This document shows, piece by piece, positions 43,148 to 55,435 of a DNA stretch of 64,000 nucleotides (positions are counted from its first letter, which is position 1; each line of letters opens with the position of its first letter). The position numbers and the translations under genes were made by a program. The DNA comes from Nocardioides sp. R-C-SC26 (GTDB lineage: Bacteria; Actinomycetota; Actinomycetes; Propionibacteriales; Nocardioidaceae): positions 306,363-370,362 of the forward strand of contig NZ_JAHRHK010000001.1 in the NCBI RefSeq assembly GCF_021246465.1. Direction: 5' to 3'. Below the pieces are notes generated by a model. That model saw only the letters and a program-made list of their open reading frames with translations, was not told the origin of the DNA and searched no databases.

Positions 43148-43603
43148 ATGACGCCCCAGCCCGGACAGTCAGGAGACACCGTGCCGCTTCCCCGCACATG
43201 GCGCCCGATCGGCCCCCGCATCGCCGGCATCGCCTCGGCTGCGGCACTGACGGTGATCATGGCGCTGCTCTGGTTCGGCTTCGACGACGAGACGCGAGCC
43301 GCCGTCACGCCGTTTCAGCGCGGCACGGTGATCGCGATGTTCGCGCTCGGCTTCTCCTGCCTCTATGCCATGGCGCGATCCCGGGTGGAGGCGCGCGAGG
43401 ACGGGATCACCGTCGTCAACGGCTTCAGGCGTCGCGAGCTGGAGTGGCCGCAGGTCGTCGCCGCTCACCTAGGCCGGGGAGCGCCGTGGGCCACCCTCGA
43501 CCTCGCGGACGGCACCACCCTCAGCGCGATGGGCATCCAGAGCTCCGACGGTGCGCGCGCCCGGACGGCGATCAGCGAGCTGCGCGCGCTGGTCGACCGC
43601 TGA
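43148..43603 (+). CDS. PH domain-containing membrane protein
   Basis: 151-residue protein with a short Pro-rich N-terminus, two hydrophobic segments (about 25-45, IAGIASAAALTVIMALLWFG, and about 56-72, RGTVIAMFALGFSCLYA), then a small beta-rich domain VEAREDGITVVNGFRRRELEWPQVV typical of bacterial PH (bPH) domains. Such genes commonly follow hisG in actinobacteria; the role is unknown. ATG 43148 starts 22 nt after hisG, so it is likely co-transcribed. Confidence 0.78.
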   Translation: MTPQPGQSGDTVPLPRTWRPIGPRIAGIASAAALTVIMALLWFGFDDETRAAVTPFQRGTVIAMFALGFSCLYAMARSRVEAREDGITVVNGFRRRELEWPQVVAAHLGRGAPWATLDLADGTTLSAMGIQSSDGARARTAISELRALVDR

Positions 43604-43639
43604 CCGGTCTGGAAGGGCCTCGCTGAGCTGACTCGAGCC

Positions 43640-44212
43640 TCAGGTGGGGGACAGGACGCCGTCGACGACGAGCAGGTCGGCGCGCTCGCGCACCCGGTGC
43701 TCGTCGAAGTACCGCTGTTCGTCGAGCATCCACTGCTGCCAGTACCGCCGCACGGACTCCCCGTCGCGGGCCAGGCCGCGCCGCTCCCGCTCGGATGCGT
43801 CGGTGAGCTCCACCCACACGAGCAGCGTGACGGCGTGCGCATGGCGCAGGCTGCCGCTCCCGACCCCTTCGAGCACCAGCCAGGGCGTCCGCGGCACCTC
43901 GACCACCTCCGCCAGCTGCTCCCTGTGCCAGTCGTAGCGGGTGTAGAACCCTGACGGCCGGCGCGGTTCGGCGGTGAAGGTGAGGATCAGGTCGTCGAGC
44001 GCGGCAGGCAGCGAGGCCAGGCCGGACCACCCGGGGAGCACGTCGTCGGTGTGGACGACGGTCACGTCGGCGTGGTCGCGGAGAGCGTGGGCCAGCGTCG
44101 TCTTCCCCGACGCGGCGGGGCCGTCGAGGCAGACGACACCGTGGGAGGCGCGCGCGTCCATCTGGGCACGCACGGAGCGCGCCGCCTCGGCGACGTCGGG
44201 GCCAGGGCTCAT
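43640..44212 (-). CDS. small P-loop nucleoside/uridine kinase-like protein
   Basis: 190-residue cytosolic protein with Walker A GPAASGKTTLAHAL (about 29-42), a DD pair in VVHTDDVLPGW, and a conserved YDWHREQ…WLVLEGVGSG segment seen in uridine kinase-like and AAA-type small kinases; VWVELTDASERERRGLARDGE resembles their lid. The substrate is unknown. ATG 44212 gives a normal N-terminus; the frame continues further upstream, but that part runs antisense over the next gene. It is divergent from the SseB-like gene, with 81 nt between. Confidence 0.72.
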   Translation of the reverse strand: MSPGPDVAEAARSVRAQMDARASHGVVCLDGPAASGKTTLAHALRDHADVTVVHTDDVLPGWSGLASLPAALDDLILTFTAEPRRPSGFYTRYDWHREQLAEVVEVPRTPWLVLEGVGSGSLRHAHAVTLLVWVELTDASERERRGLARDGESVRRYWQQWMLDEQRYFDEHRVRERADLLVVDGVLSPT

Positions 44213-44293
44213 CTGGCCACCCTCCCAGAACCACCCGATCGTCGAACGATGCCGGACGTGCGCCCGCCCCGAGCACTTGGGATGATGGACCCC

Positions 44294-44821
44294 ATGACTC
44301 GCCGTGACCTCCTCGCTCCGGCGTTCCCCGACGACACCGGCGAGATCGACCCGGCTCTGGAGTCCGCCCTCGCGGCGTACGCCGCCGCGCCGACCGACAT
44401 CGATGGTTTCGGGGCCGTCCTGGACGCGCTCGGGCGCAGTCGCGTGCTGGTCCCGGTCATGGCCGTGCTCGGAGAGGTCGAGTACGACGAGCAGGGTCTG
44501 GCCCACGACAAGTCGAGCGACATGGCGGCAGTGCTGCTGGAAGGCGCCGACGGACGGCTCGCGCTGCTCGGCTTCACCAGCACCGAAGCGCTGTCGGCGT
44601 GGCGGCCCGACGCGCGCCCGGTGCCCGTCACGGCGGTCACGGCCGCCCTCGCTGCGGTCCAGGAGAAGGCTGCCGCGCTGGTGCTCGACGTCGGAGGGCC
44701 GGTGCCGTTCGTTGTGGAGGGAGAGCACCTGCGGGGACTGGCCGCGGGGTGGCAGGTGGCGAGGGTCGCCGGTGGCCTCGCCTGGGTGGGCACGGCGATT
44801 GGGCAGGACGGGGAATCCTGA
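44294..44821 (+). CDS. SseB N-terminal domain protein
   Basis: 175-residue protein resembling the SseB N-terminal domain family (type III secretion-related name, but widespread and uncharacterised in actinobacteria). Seen: a short N-terminus LLAPAFPDDTGEIDPALESALAAY, then VLVPVMAVLGEVEYDEQGLAHDKSSDMAAVLLEGADGR with the family-type KSSDMA segment, and LVLDVGGPVPFVVEGEHLRGLA. In-frame ATGs also occur at 44282 and 44285; the third is used because GATGAT (44281-44286) is at leaderless distance. Function unknown. Confidence 0.7.
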   Translation: MTRRDLLAPAFPDDTGEIDPALESALAAYAAAPTDIDGFGAVLDALGRSRVLVPVMAVLGEVEYDEQGLAHDKSSDMAAVLLEGADGRLALLGFTSTEALSAWRPDARPVPVTAVTAALAAVQEKAAALVLDVGGPVPFVVEGEHLRGLAAGWQVARVAGGLAWVGTAIGQDGES

Positions 44822-45170
44822 CGTAGCCTTCGGTGTTGACCGATCAGTGGGTTGACGTCCGCGCCGCCTCGGCAGTGCTGCTGATGCCCACCGATCTCAC
44901 AAGCGGAGAAGGTTCGTCCTCTCCCACCCGCATCGATCGCCAGCTCCATCACAGATCGTCGGGTCCGGTCCATGAGGCTCTGGCCTCGTGCCTGTACGGG
45001 CGCGCCGACGGCGTGCACGCGGAGGTACGTGGTGGGTGGGCTGCATCGGCTTCCGCTTGTGACCAGCGGGAGCCGTTCGTCATTTGCGGCCCGGACGCCG
45101 GCCGCGCCGGTGTTCGAGGACGACGACGGGCAGACTCCGCCGCCCTTACCCCTGAATCACTGGAGGACAC
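44822..45170 (+). promoter_or_regulatory. long infC leader with two hairpins
   Basis: This 349-nt stretch lacks a convincing gene. TAGCCT (44824-44829) is a -10 candidate, and TTGACC/TTGACG hexamers (44836, 44852) are possible -35s without matching -10s. Two stable stems are seen: CGGCTTCCGCT/AGCGGGAGCCG (45047-45057, 45065-45075; one T-G pair) and CGGACGCCGG/CCGGTGTTCG (45092-45101, 45107-45116). The ribosome site GGAGG (45162-45166) is next to infC. This looks like a structured 5' UTR that may control infC-rpmI-rplT. Confidence 0.5.
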
Positions 45171-45854
45171 ATCAGCACCGAGCTGCGCATCAACGAGCGG
45201 ATCCGGGTTCCCGAGGTCCGACTCGTCGGTCCCAACGGAGAGACGGTCGGCATCGTGTCGACCGACCAGGCGCTCAAGCTGGCGCAGGAGGCCGACCTCG
45301 ACCTCCTCGTGGTGGCCCCCCCGGCGCGCCCGCCCGTCTGCAAGCTCATGGACTACGGGAAGTTCAAGTACGAGAACGCCCAGAAGGCCCGTGAGGCGCG
45401 TCGCAATCAGACGAACGTGATCATCAAGGAGATGAAGCTTCGTCCCAAGATCGACGCGCACGACTACGAGACCAAGAAGGGTCACGTGGTCCGGTTCCTG
45501 CGCGCGGGCGACAAGGTGAAGATCACCATCATGTTCCGCGGTCGCGAACAGCACCGTCCCGAGTTGGGATTCCGGCTCCTGCAGCGCCTCGCCGAGGACG
45601 TCACCGAGCTCGGCTTCGTCGAGTCCTCGCCGAAGCAGGACGGCCGCAACATGGTGATGGTCCTCGGGCCGCACAAGAAGAAGGCCGAGGCCAAGGCCGA
45701 CCATCTCGTCGAGAAGGCCGAGAAGGAAGCCGCGCGTGCGGCGCAGGCCGCCGACGAGCAGGCCGAGCGCGAGGCCGCGCACGCCGCTGGTCCGGTGGCT
45801 GCCAAGAAGGAGCGCCGTCGTTCGGAGAACCTCGACCCCGAGATCGAGGCCTGA
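45171..45854 (+). CDS. infC: translation initiation factor IF-3, AUC start codon
   Basis: Prevents premature subunit joining and checks the initiator tRNA and start codon. The conserved N-terminus [18 protein letters not shown] is encoded upstream of the first ATG/GTG/TTG in frame (GTG 45255). An in-frame TGA stands at 45153-45155, and between them the only good candidate is ATC at 45171, placed 4 nt after GGAGG. The product would be [16 protein letters not shown]…, 227 residues. E. coli infC uses AUU for autoregulation, so a non-canonical start is expected biology. The rest shows [21 protein letters not shown] and [20 protein letters not shown] charged Ala/Glu/Lys tail of about 50 residues is present. 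rpmI and rplT follow. Confidence 0.93.
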   Translation: MSTELRINERIRVPEVRLVGPNGETVGIVSTDQALKLAQEADLDLLVVAPPARPPVCKLMDYGKFKYENAQKAREARRNQTNVIIKEMKLRPKIDAHDYETKKGHVVRFLRAGDKVKITIMFRGREQHRPELGFRLLQRLAEDVTELGFVESSPKQDGRNMVMVLGPHKKKAEAKADHLVEKAEKEAARAAQAADEQAEREAAHAAGPVAAKKERRRSENLDPEIEA

Positions 45855-45859
45855 GCATC

Positions 45860-45930
45860 GGGCTCTGAGCCCACACAACTTCGCGGGGTGACCCGCGGAC
45901 GACGACCAGCCCGCCGTGCGCGGCAGGCTG
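45860..45930 (+). promoter_or_regulatory. three hairpins between infC and rpmI
   Basis: The 98-nt spacer folds into GGGCT/AGCCC (45860-45864, 45868-45872), CGCGGG/CCCGCG closed by a GTGA tetraloop (45882-45887, 45892-45897), and CAGCCCGCCG/CGGCAGGCTG (45907-45916, 45921-45930; one mismatch). The ribosome site of rpmI (GAGGAGAGAAG) follows. The position recalls the L20-binding control region of E. coli, but homology is not shown. Confidence 0.45.
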
Positions 45931-45952
45931 CGACCAACCGAGGAGAGAAGAC

Positions 45953-46147
45953 ATGCCGAAGAACAAGAGCCACAGCGGTGCCGGCAAGCGGTTCCGGGTG
46001 ACCGGTTCGGGCAAGATCCTGCGCGAGAAGGCCGGCAAGCGGCACAACCTGGAGAAGAAGCCCTCCAAGGTGACCCGCCGGATGAGCGGCACGACCGAGG
46101 TCGCGAAGGCCGACGTCCCGCGCGCGAAGAAGATGCTCGGCCGCTGA
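45953..46147 (+). CDS. rpmI: 50S ribosomal protein L35 (bL35)
   Basis: 64-residue basic ribosomal protein, [20 protein letters not shown] … [21 protein letters not shown]. Length and sequence are canonical. ATG 45953 follows GAGGAGAGAAGAC. It lies between infC and rplT, the universal order. Confidence 0.97.
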   Translation: MPKNKSHSGAGKRFRVTGSGKILREKAGKRHNLEKKPSKVTRRMSGTTEVAKADVPRAKKMLGR

Positions 46148-46197
46148 GGCCCTGCCCGCACCCACCTATCTGACGCACGACACGAAGGAGCACCACC

Positions 46198-46590
46198 ATG
46201 GCACGCGTCAAGCGGGCAGTGAACGCCCAGAAGAAGCGCCGGACCACTCTCGAGCGCGCCAGCGGCTACCGCGGCCAGCGCTCGCGCCTGTACCGCAAGG
46301 CCAAGGAGCAGGTCACCCACTCCCTGGTCTACAGCTACAACGACCGCCGCAAGAACAAGGGCAACTTCCGTCGCCTGTGGATCCAGCGCATCAACGCCGC
46401 CGCGCGTGCGCAGGGGATCACCTACAACCGCTTCATCCAGGGCCTGAACCTGGCGGGTGTCGAGGTCGACCGCAAGATCCTCGCCGACCTCGCCGTCAAC
46501 GACGTCGCTGCGTTCAACCACCTCGTCGAGGTCGCCAAGGCGGCCCTGCCGGACGACGTCAACGCGCCGCGCGAGTCCGCCGACGCCTGA
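46198..46590 (+). CDS. rplT: 50S ribosomal protein L20 (bL20)
   Basis: 130-residue 23S rRNA-binding protein needed early in 50S assembly; in other bacteria it also represses its own operon. Sequence [20 protein letters not shown], the basic N-terminal extension [17 protein letters not shown], and the globular domain [22 protein letters not shown]. The C-terminus is about 10 residues longer than in E. coli. ATG 46198 is preceded by AAGGAGCACCACC. Confidence 0.97.
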   Translation: MARVKRAVNAQKKRRTTLERASGYRGQRSRLYRKAKEQVTHSLVYSYNDRRKNKGNFRRLWIQRINAAARAQGITYNRFIQGLNLAGVEVDRKILADLAVNDVAAFNHLVEVAKAALPDDVNAPRESADA

Positions 46591-46607
46591 GGCGCACAGG
46601 TCTCACC

Positions 46608-47393
46608 ATGACGCCTCTGACCGCGGGCAACGCCCGCGTGAAGGAAGCGCGTCGGCTCAGCCGCCGCTCGGTTCGCTCCGAGCGGCGGCTGTTCCTTGCC
46701 GACGGCCCGAAGGCCGTCGAGGCGGCGCTCTCCCGGCCGGGCTGCGTCGTGGAGCTCTTCACGACTCCAACGGGCCTGGCGTTGCTGCCGCAGTCCGATG
46801 ACGGCGACGGCGGGCCGCCGGTCCACCTCGTGGACGACCGCGCCATGGCCGCGCTCAGCGACGCCGTCTCACCGGCCGGGGTGGTCGCCGTCTGCCGCCA
46901 CCTCGACCGTCCCGTCGACGCCGTTCTCGACGGCGCCAGCATGGTGGCGATCTGCGCCGAGGTGCGTGACCCGGGCAACGCAGGCACGATCATCCGCACT
47001 GCGGATGCGGCCGGGGCAGATGCCGTCGTTCTGGCCGGCGACGCCGTTGACCTGCACAACCCCAAGACCATCCGCGCGAGCGTAGGAAGCGCCTTCCACC
47101 TCCCGATCGCGCAGGAGCGCGACGTCGTCGCTGCCGTCGCCGCCGCACGTGCTGGGGGACTCACCGTGCTCGCCGCTGACGGCACCGGCGAGATCGACCT
47201 CTATCGCGTCGGTGAGATCGCCCCCGGCCCGGTGGCCTGGCTCTTCGGCAACGAGGCGTGGGGCCTCCCGGCCGAGACCGCGGCGTTGGCCGATCACCGC
47301 GTGCGGATCCCGATCCACGGCCGCGCCGAGAGCCTCAACCTCGCGACGGCCGCCGCGCTCTGCCTCTACGAGAGCGCCCGTTCGCGATCCTGA
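46608..47393 (+). CDS. SpoU/TrmH family RNA 2'-O-methyltransferase
   Basis: SAM-dependent RNA ribose methyltransferase with the SPOUT knot. The 261-residue protein has an N-terminal substrate-binding domain (TPLTAGNARVKEARRLSRRS … RLFLADGPKAVEAAL) and the three SpoU motifs: RDPGNAGTIIRTADAAG (about 123-139), WLFGNEAWGL and IPIHGRAESLNLATAAALCLYE. The target (23S rRNA or tRNA) is not evident; genes at this position after rplT are commonly annotated as 23S rRNA methyltransferase. ATG 46608 is 17 nt after rplT. Confidence 0.9.
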   Translation: MTPLTAGNARVKEARRLSRRSVRSERRLFLADGPKAVEAALSRPGCVVELFTTPTGLALLPQSDDGDGGPPVHLVDDRAMAALSDAVSPAGVVAVCRHLDRPVDAVLDGASMVAICAEVRDPGNAGTIIRTADAAGADAVVLAGDAVDLHNPKTIRASVGSAFHLPIAQERDVVAAVAAARAGGLTVLAADGTGEIDLYRVGEIAPGPVAWLFGNEAWGLPAETAALADHRVRIPIHGRAESLNLATAAALCLYESARSRS

Positions 47394-47433
47394 CGACACC
47401 CGGCACGCAGGTGTGGCGATCCTCGTCGCGGAG

Positions 47434-48993
47434 TCACCAGCGGGTGCGCACGATGTCCAGCCGGCCGTCGCGGCGCCGCACCTCGAGCGCGATCGAGCGC
47501 CGGTCATCGCCCCTCAGCACGAACACGGTCGGCACGCTGTAGCCGTCGGAGCGCACCTCGGCGCAGGTGCCCCTCGGCAGCGCCAGCCGACGCACCGTCT
47601 GCCAACGACCCTCGCGCCACGTCTGCACCAGCCTCGGCCAGCCATCCGAGCGGCGGGCGTGCAGGCGCACGACGTCGGCGCCGTCGGCGGCGATGAAACC
47701 GCACCGCGACGACTCGACGACGTTCAACGTCCGCAGTCCGTCGGGGGAGGCGATCACGGTGCGCCCCGCCGCGGGCGCCGTCACGGTACGGGCGTCGGCC
47801 GAGATCGCGACCGGACGACGACCGGTAACCACGAGCTGCCAGGACGCGAGGTCGGGCGAGACGGCGGCATACGCCCGGGGGCCGCACCGCAGCGGGAGCA
47901 GCCCGACCCGCAGCGCGCGCTCGGTGAACGTCGCGCGCGCACGGCACCCGTCGCCGGGGAGCCTGGTGATCGCACGGGACCCGCTCCAGGCCTGGCGGTC
48001 GGTGTCGTACGTCTGGAGAGCCAAGGTGCCCGCGATCCCCCCGACCGCCGCCAGCGGGCGGCCGGGCACGTCCAGGAACGTCACGCCGGGGCGGGCGAAC
48101 CCCGCGAGCCCCGGAGCGGATGAGGGCGGCCGTGCGGTGAGGACCCATCGAGCTCCGGGCGCCGTGCGACTGATCACGTACTGGGCCTCGCGTCCCCCGT
48201 AGGTTCCACCCGTGACGGTGTCCTGGTCGCGGTTGGACAGAGCGCCCTCGGTACAACCAGGGTCGACGCCGGACACGACCTGGCGGTTCCGGAGGCCCGT
48301 CGCGCCACGGGTGTAGGCGACGACGAGGCAGCGGTCTCTCCTCGACTCCGGTCCGATCACCGTGACACTGCCGTCGTCGGCGACCACGAGCGTCTCGCCT
48401 CCGCTGTCGAAGCGGTAGCCGGTGTCGGCGACCGGCGCGAATCCCTCGCCCGTGCTCCAGCGCACGTACTGCCCGTGACCCCCGGTCAGCCAGGCCGCTC
48501 GCGAACCATCGGCTGAGATGGCCGGAGCCTGGTAGGCCTCCCCGGGGAGCACCGTGCGCGCCCAGGAGCGTCCGTCGCGGCTCACCATTGCCACACTGTG
48601 GACGGGGGCCTGGTCCTCGTAGTACGGGGTGTCGCACTCGAGCAGGAGGGCGACACCGCCAGCGGACGCTCGCCCGTCGATCTCGCCGCACGTGACGCCG
48701 CGGCGCTGGTAGAGCACGGTCGGCGCGCTCCAGGCGGAGCCGGGCGGTTGGCGCTGGATCAACACTCGACGCGGGGTGTTGGCCCCGACGGCGATCCGCC
48801 CGCCGTCGGGGGTGGGGAAGACCTGCCGGGGGATCGCGGTGAATCGGACGGCTCCATCGGTGCGGACGGGGTCGTCGCTCACGGAGCTCACGGAAGACGG
48901 TGGGCTCCACGCACGTGCGGCGGGTGGGGCGACGATGGCCACCCCTGCGAGCAACGCGAAGGAGGTGGCGAATCCTGTGATGGCCCGAGACAT
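47434..48993 (-). CDS. secreted protein of unknown function (beta-propeller-like)
   Basis: Unrecognised 519-residue exported protein. The signal peptide (MSRAITGF … hydrophobic core FALLAGVAIVAP … ARA|W) is classic, with no lipobox. The mature chain has recurring strand-turn units such as SADGSRAAWLTGG, ADDGSVTVIGP, VSPDLASWQLVV, SPDGLRTLNVV and SRDGRSWARTVL, typical of WD/Kelch- or sialidase-like propellers; about eight Cys residues suggest disulfides. GTG 49017 would add 8 residues; ATG 48993 gives a better signal peptide. It converges on the methyltransferase gene and diverges from the kinase gene. No domain family assigned. Confidence 0.65.
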   Translation of the reverse strand: MSRAITGFATSFALLAGVAIVAPPAARAWSPPSSVSSVSDDPVRTDGAVRFTAIPRQVFPTPDGGRIAVGANTPRRVLIQRQPPGSAWSAPTVLYQRRGVTCGEIDGRASAGGVALLLECDTPYYEDQAPVHSVAMVSRDGRSWARTVLPGEAYQAPAISADGSRAAWLTGGHGQYVRWSTGEGFAPVADTGYRFDSGGETLVVADDGSVTVIGPESRRDRCLVVAYTRGATGLRNRQVVSGVDPGCTEGALSNRDQDTVTGGTYGGREAQYVISRTAPGARWVLTARPPSSAPGLAGFARPGVTFLDVPGRPLAAVGGIAGTLALQTYDTDRQAWSGSRAITRLPGDGCRARATFTERALRVGLLPLRCGPRAYAAVSPDLASWQLVVTGRRPVAISADARTVTAPAAGRTVIASPDGLRTLNVVESSRCGFIAADGADVVRLHARRSDGWPRLVQTWREGRWQTVRRLALPRGTCAEVRSDGYSVPTVFVLRGDDRRSIALEVRRRDGRLDIVRTRW

Positions 48994-49079
48994 CCCTCGA
49001 TGATGCCCCGTCGTCACCCGGCTACACGGTCGGCCGCCGCGGACACCATCGGGCGAGCGGCCCCCGCGGTCGCGCGGCG

Positions 49080-49091
49080 TACGCTGCCGAC
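49080..49091 (+). promoter_or_regulatory. leaderless -10 for the histidine kinase gene
   Basis: TACGCT (49080-49085) followed by exactly 6 nt and GTG 49092. No ribosome site is present. Confidence 0.5.
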
Positions 49092-50198
49092 GTGGCCGGC
49101 TGCGAACCCCAGGACGTGCTCGATGCCCTGCCCGACGGCGTGGTGCTGGCCGACGCCGACCAACGCGTCACGCACTGCTCCGCCGTCGCCGCTCGGATGC
49201 TCGGCACCGACACCGCCCATGCGGTCGGCCGTCCGCTGTCCGACGTGCTGCGCCTCCAGGACCAGGACGGCCGCGCGTGGATGCAGTGCAACGCCCCCTA
49301 TGGCGGCCTGAGCACCCGTACGGGTATCACCGAGCAGTCCTGGCTGCTGCCCGACGGCACCGAGGTGCTGGTCGCCGCGCGCCTGACCCGACCTCGCCGC
49401 GCCGGCCCGGTCGCTGGCGTGGCCGTCGTACTGCGCTCGGGGCGGGGGCGGGCCCGGCTCGACCGCGAGCGATCCGATCTCGTGGCGACCGTGGCGCACG
49501 AGCTCCGCTCGCCGCTGACCGGGGTGAAGGGCTTCGTCCAGGCGATGCTCAACCGTTGGGACAAGCTCAACGACGAGCAGAAGAAGCTGATGCTCACCAC
49601 CGTCGCGGCCGACTCCGACCGGCTCAGCCGGCTGATCGCCGAGCTGCTCGACGTCGCCCGCATCGACACCGGTCGGCTCCAGCTCTACCCGCGACCGGTC
49701 GACCCGCTCGTGCTGCTGGAGCGCGTGGTCGCTTCCGTCGGTGCCGGTACCCATCGCACCATCACGCTCGAGGCGGACCCGGCGACGGTGCCCCAGATCA
49801 TGGCCGATCCCGACAAGTTCACCCAGGTGGTGACGAACCTGGTCGAGAACGCCGTGCGGCATGGCGACGGCGAGGTGCGCGTGGAGGTCGTCGCGGGGCA
49901 GTCGCACCAGCACGGGACCGTCACCGAGGGCCTGGGTGCCTCGGCGGAGGCAACGGCGGAGGCCGAGGGCATCCGGGTCCGTGTCACCGATGAGGGCGAG
50001 GGCATTCCGCCCGAGCTGCGCCGCCGTGTCTTCACCAAGTTCTGGACCGGGGGAGGGCGTGGTGGGTCGGGGCTGGGGCTCTACATCGTCAACGGTCTGG
50101 TCCGCGCCCACGGCGGAGCGGTCGAGATCGCCGACGCGCCCGGCGGCGGGGCGAGTCTGGCGTTCGACTGGCCCGGGGTGCCGACCGAGCTGCGCTGA
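49092..50198 (+). CDS. soluble PAS-domain sensor histidine kinase (orphan)
   Basis: 368-residue cytosolic kinase. It has an N-terminal PAS domain (VLDALPDGVVLADADQRVTHCSAVAARMLG, about 8-110), HisKA with phospho-acceptor VAHELRSPLTG (His136), then HATPase motifs: N box VVTNLVENAVRHG, G1 VTDEGEGIP, F FTKFW, and G2 GGSGLGLYIV. No membrane segment is found, so the signal is probably intracellular. No response regulator is adjacent. A kinase gene at this position upstream of pheS is also known in Streptomyces, so the location is conserved. The partner is unknown. Confidence 0.9.
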   Translation: MAGCEPQDVLDALPDGVVLADADQRVTHCSAVAARMLGTDTAHAVGRPLSDVLRLQDQDGRAWMQCNAPYGGLSTRTGITEQSWLLPDGTEVLVAARLTRPRRAGPVAGVAVVLRSGRGRARLDRERSDLVATVAHELRSPLTGVKGFVQAMLNRWDKLNDEQKKLMLTTVAADSDRLSRLIAELLDVARIDTGRLQLYPRPVDPLVLLERVVASVGAGTHRTITLEADPATVPQIMADPDKFTQVVTNLVENAVRHGDGEVRVEVVAGQSHQHGTVTEGLGASAEATAEAEGIRVRVTDEGEGIPPELRRRVFTKFWTGGGRGGSGLGLYIVNGLVRAHGGAVEIADAPGGGASLAFDWPGVPTELR

Positions 50199-50264
50199 CG
50201 ACGGGCCGACGACGGCACCGGTTCGCCGGTCAAGGGCCGCGACTCCGGTGGATCGATGGATCTC

Positions 50265-50277
50265 TAGACTCCACCCC
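50265..50277 (+). promoter_or_regulatory. leaderless -10 for pheS
   Basis: TAGACT (50265-50270), 7 nt before ATG 50278. No ribosome site; no T-box or leader peptide lies in the 79-nt gap. Confidence 0.5.
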
Positions 50278-51374
50278 ATGTCCGGACCCAACACCGACTA
50301 CGACCCCGTGGAGGTCACTCCACTCAAGGCCGAGGAGGTGGAGGCGGCTCGCGACGCCGCGATCGGCGCTATCAGCGCGGCGGCCGACCTCGAGCAGCTC
50401 AAGCAGGTCCGGATCGAGCACGCCGGCGACCGTTCGCCGCTGGCTCTGGCCAACCGCGAGATCGGCGCCCTGCCGCCTCAGGCGCGCAAGGAGGCCGGGC
50501 AGCGCATCGGGCAGGCGCGTGGTGCGGTCAACCAGGCGCTGGCGGCCCGACTCGCCGTCCTGGAGGTCGAGCACGAGGACCGGATGCTCGTCGAGGAGAC
50601 CGTCGACGTCACGCGTCCGGTCGACCGCACCCCGCGTGGGTCGCGGCACCCGCTGACCCTGCAGTCCGAGCTGATCGCCGACCTCTTCGTCGCGATGGGG
50701 TGGGAGATCGCCGAAGGCCCGGTCGTCGAGGCCGAGTGGCTCAACTTCGACGCGCTCAATCTGGGTCCGGACCACCCGGCCCGCACCATGCAGGACACGT
50801 TCTGGGTCGAGCCGGCCGAGCACCACGTCGTGCTCCGCACCCAGACCTCACCGGTCCAGGCGCGCACCATGCTGACCCGCACTCCGCCGATCTACGTCGT
50901 CTGCCCGGGGCGGGTTTTCCGCACCGACGAGTACGACGCCACCCACAGCCCGATGTTCCACCAGGTCGAGGGTCTCGTTGTCGACCGCGGCATCTCGATG
51001 GCGCATCTGAAGGGCACGCTCGACCACTTCGCCGGTCAGCTCTTCGGTGAGGGGATCGACACCCGGTTCCGGCCCTCCTACTTCCCCTTCACCGAGCCGT
51101 CGGCCGAGGTCGACGTGCGTTGCTTCGTGTGTCGCGGGGTGGACGCCGACCAGTGCAGGACGTGCCGCGGCGAGGGCTGGATCGAGTGGGGCGGTTGCGG
51201 GGTGGTCAACCCGCGCGTGCTGGTCGCGTGCGGCGTCGATCCCGAGGAGTTCAGCGGGTTCGCCTTCGGCATGGGCATCGACCGGTCCTTCATGTTCCGG
51301 CACCAGCTGGGCGACCTGCGCCCGCTGTTCGAAGGTGACGTGCGGTTCAGCGCCGCGTTCGGAACGGAGATCTG

Positions 51375-51375
<1 letters not shown>
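50278..51375 (+). CDS. pheS: phenylalanine--tRNA ligase alpha subunit
   Basis: Catalytic subunit of the (alpha beta)2 class II enzyme. The 365-residue protein has an N-terminal coiled coil (about 15-95), then motif 1-type HPLTLQSELIADLFVAMGWE, DHPARTMQDTFWV, motif 2 CPGRVFRTDEYDATHSPMFHQ, the FRPSYFPFTEPSAEVDV segment and motif 3 FAFGMGIDRSFMFRH. An extra Cys pair (CFVCRGVDADQCRTCRG) inserted before WIEWGGCG resembles a small zinc knuckle seen in some bacterial PheS. pheT follows, sharing one base. Confidence 0.97.
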
Positions 51376-55400
<4,025 letters not shown>

Positions 55401-55435
55401 TCACGGCCTCAGAGCCACGCCCGAGAGGAACCCCC

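Noticed and set aside
44833..45420. 195-codon frame in the infC leader overlapping infC
   Set aside because: It runs out of frame through conserved IF-3 sequence, has low-complexity Ser/Arg-rich composition in the overlap, and has no homologous motif. A short leader peptide cannot be excluded, but this frame is not a gene.
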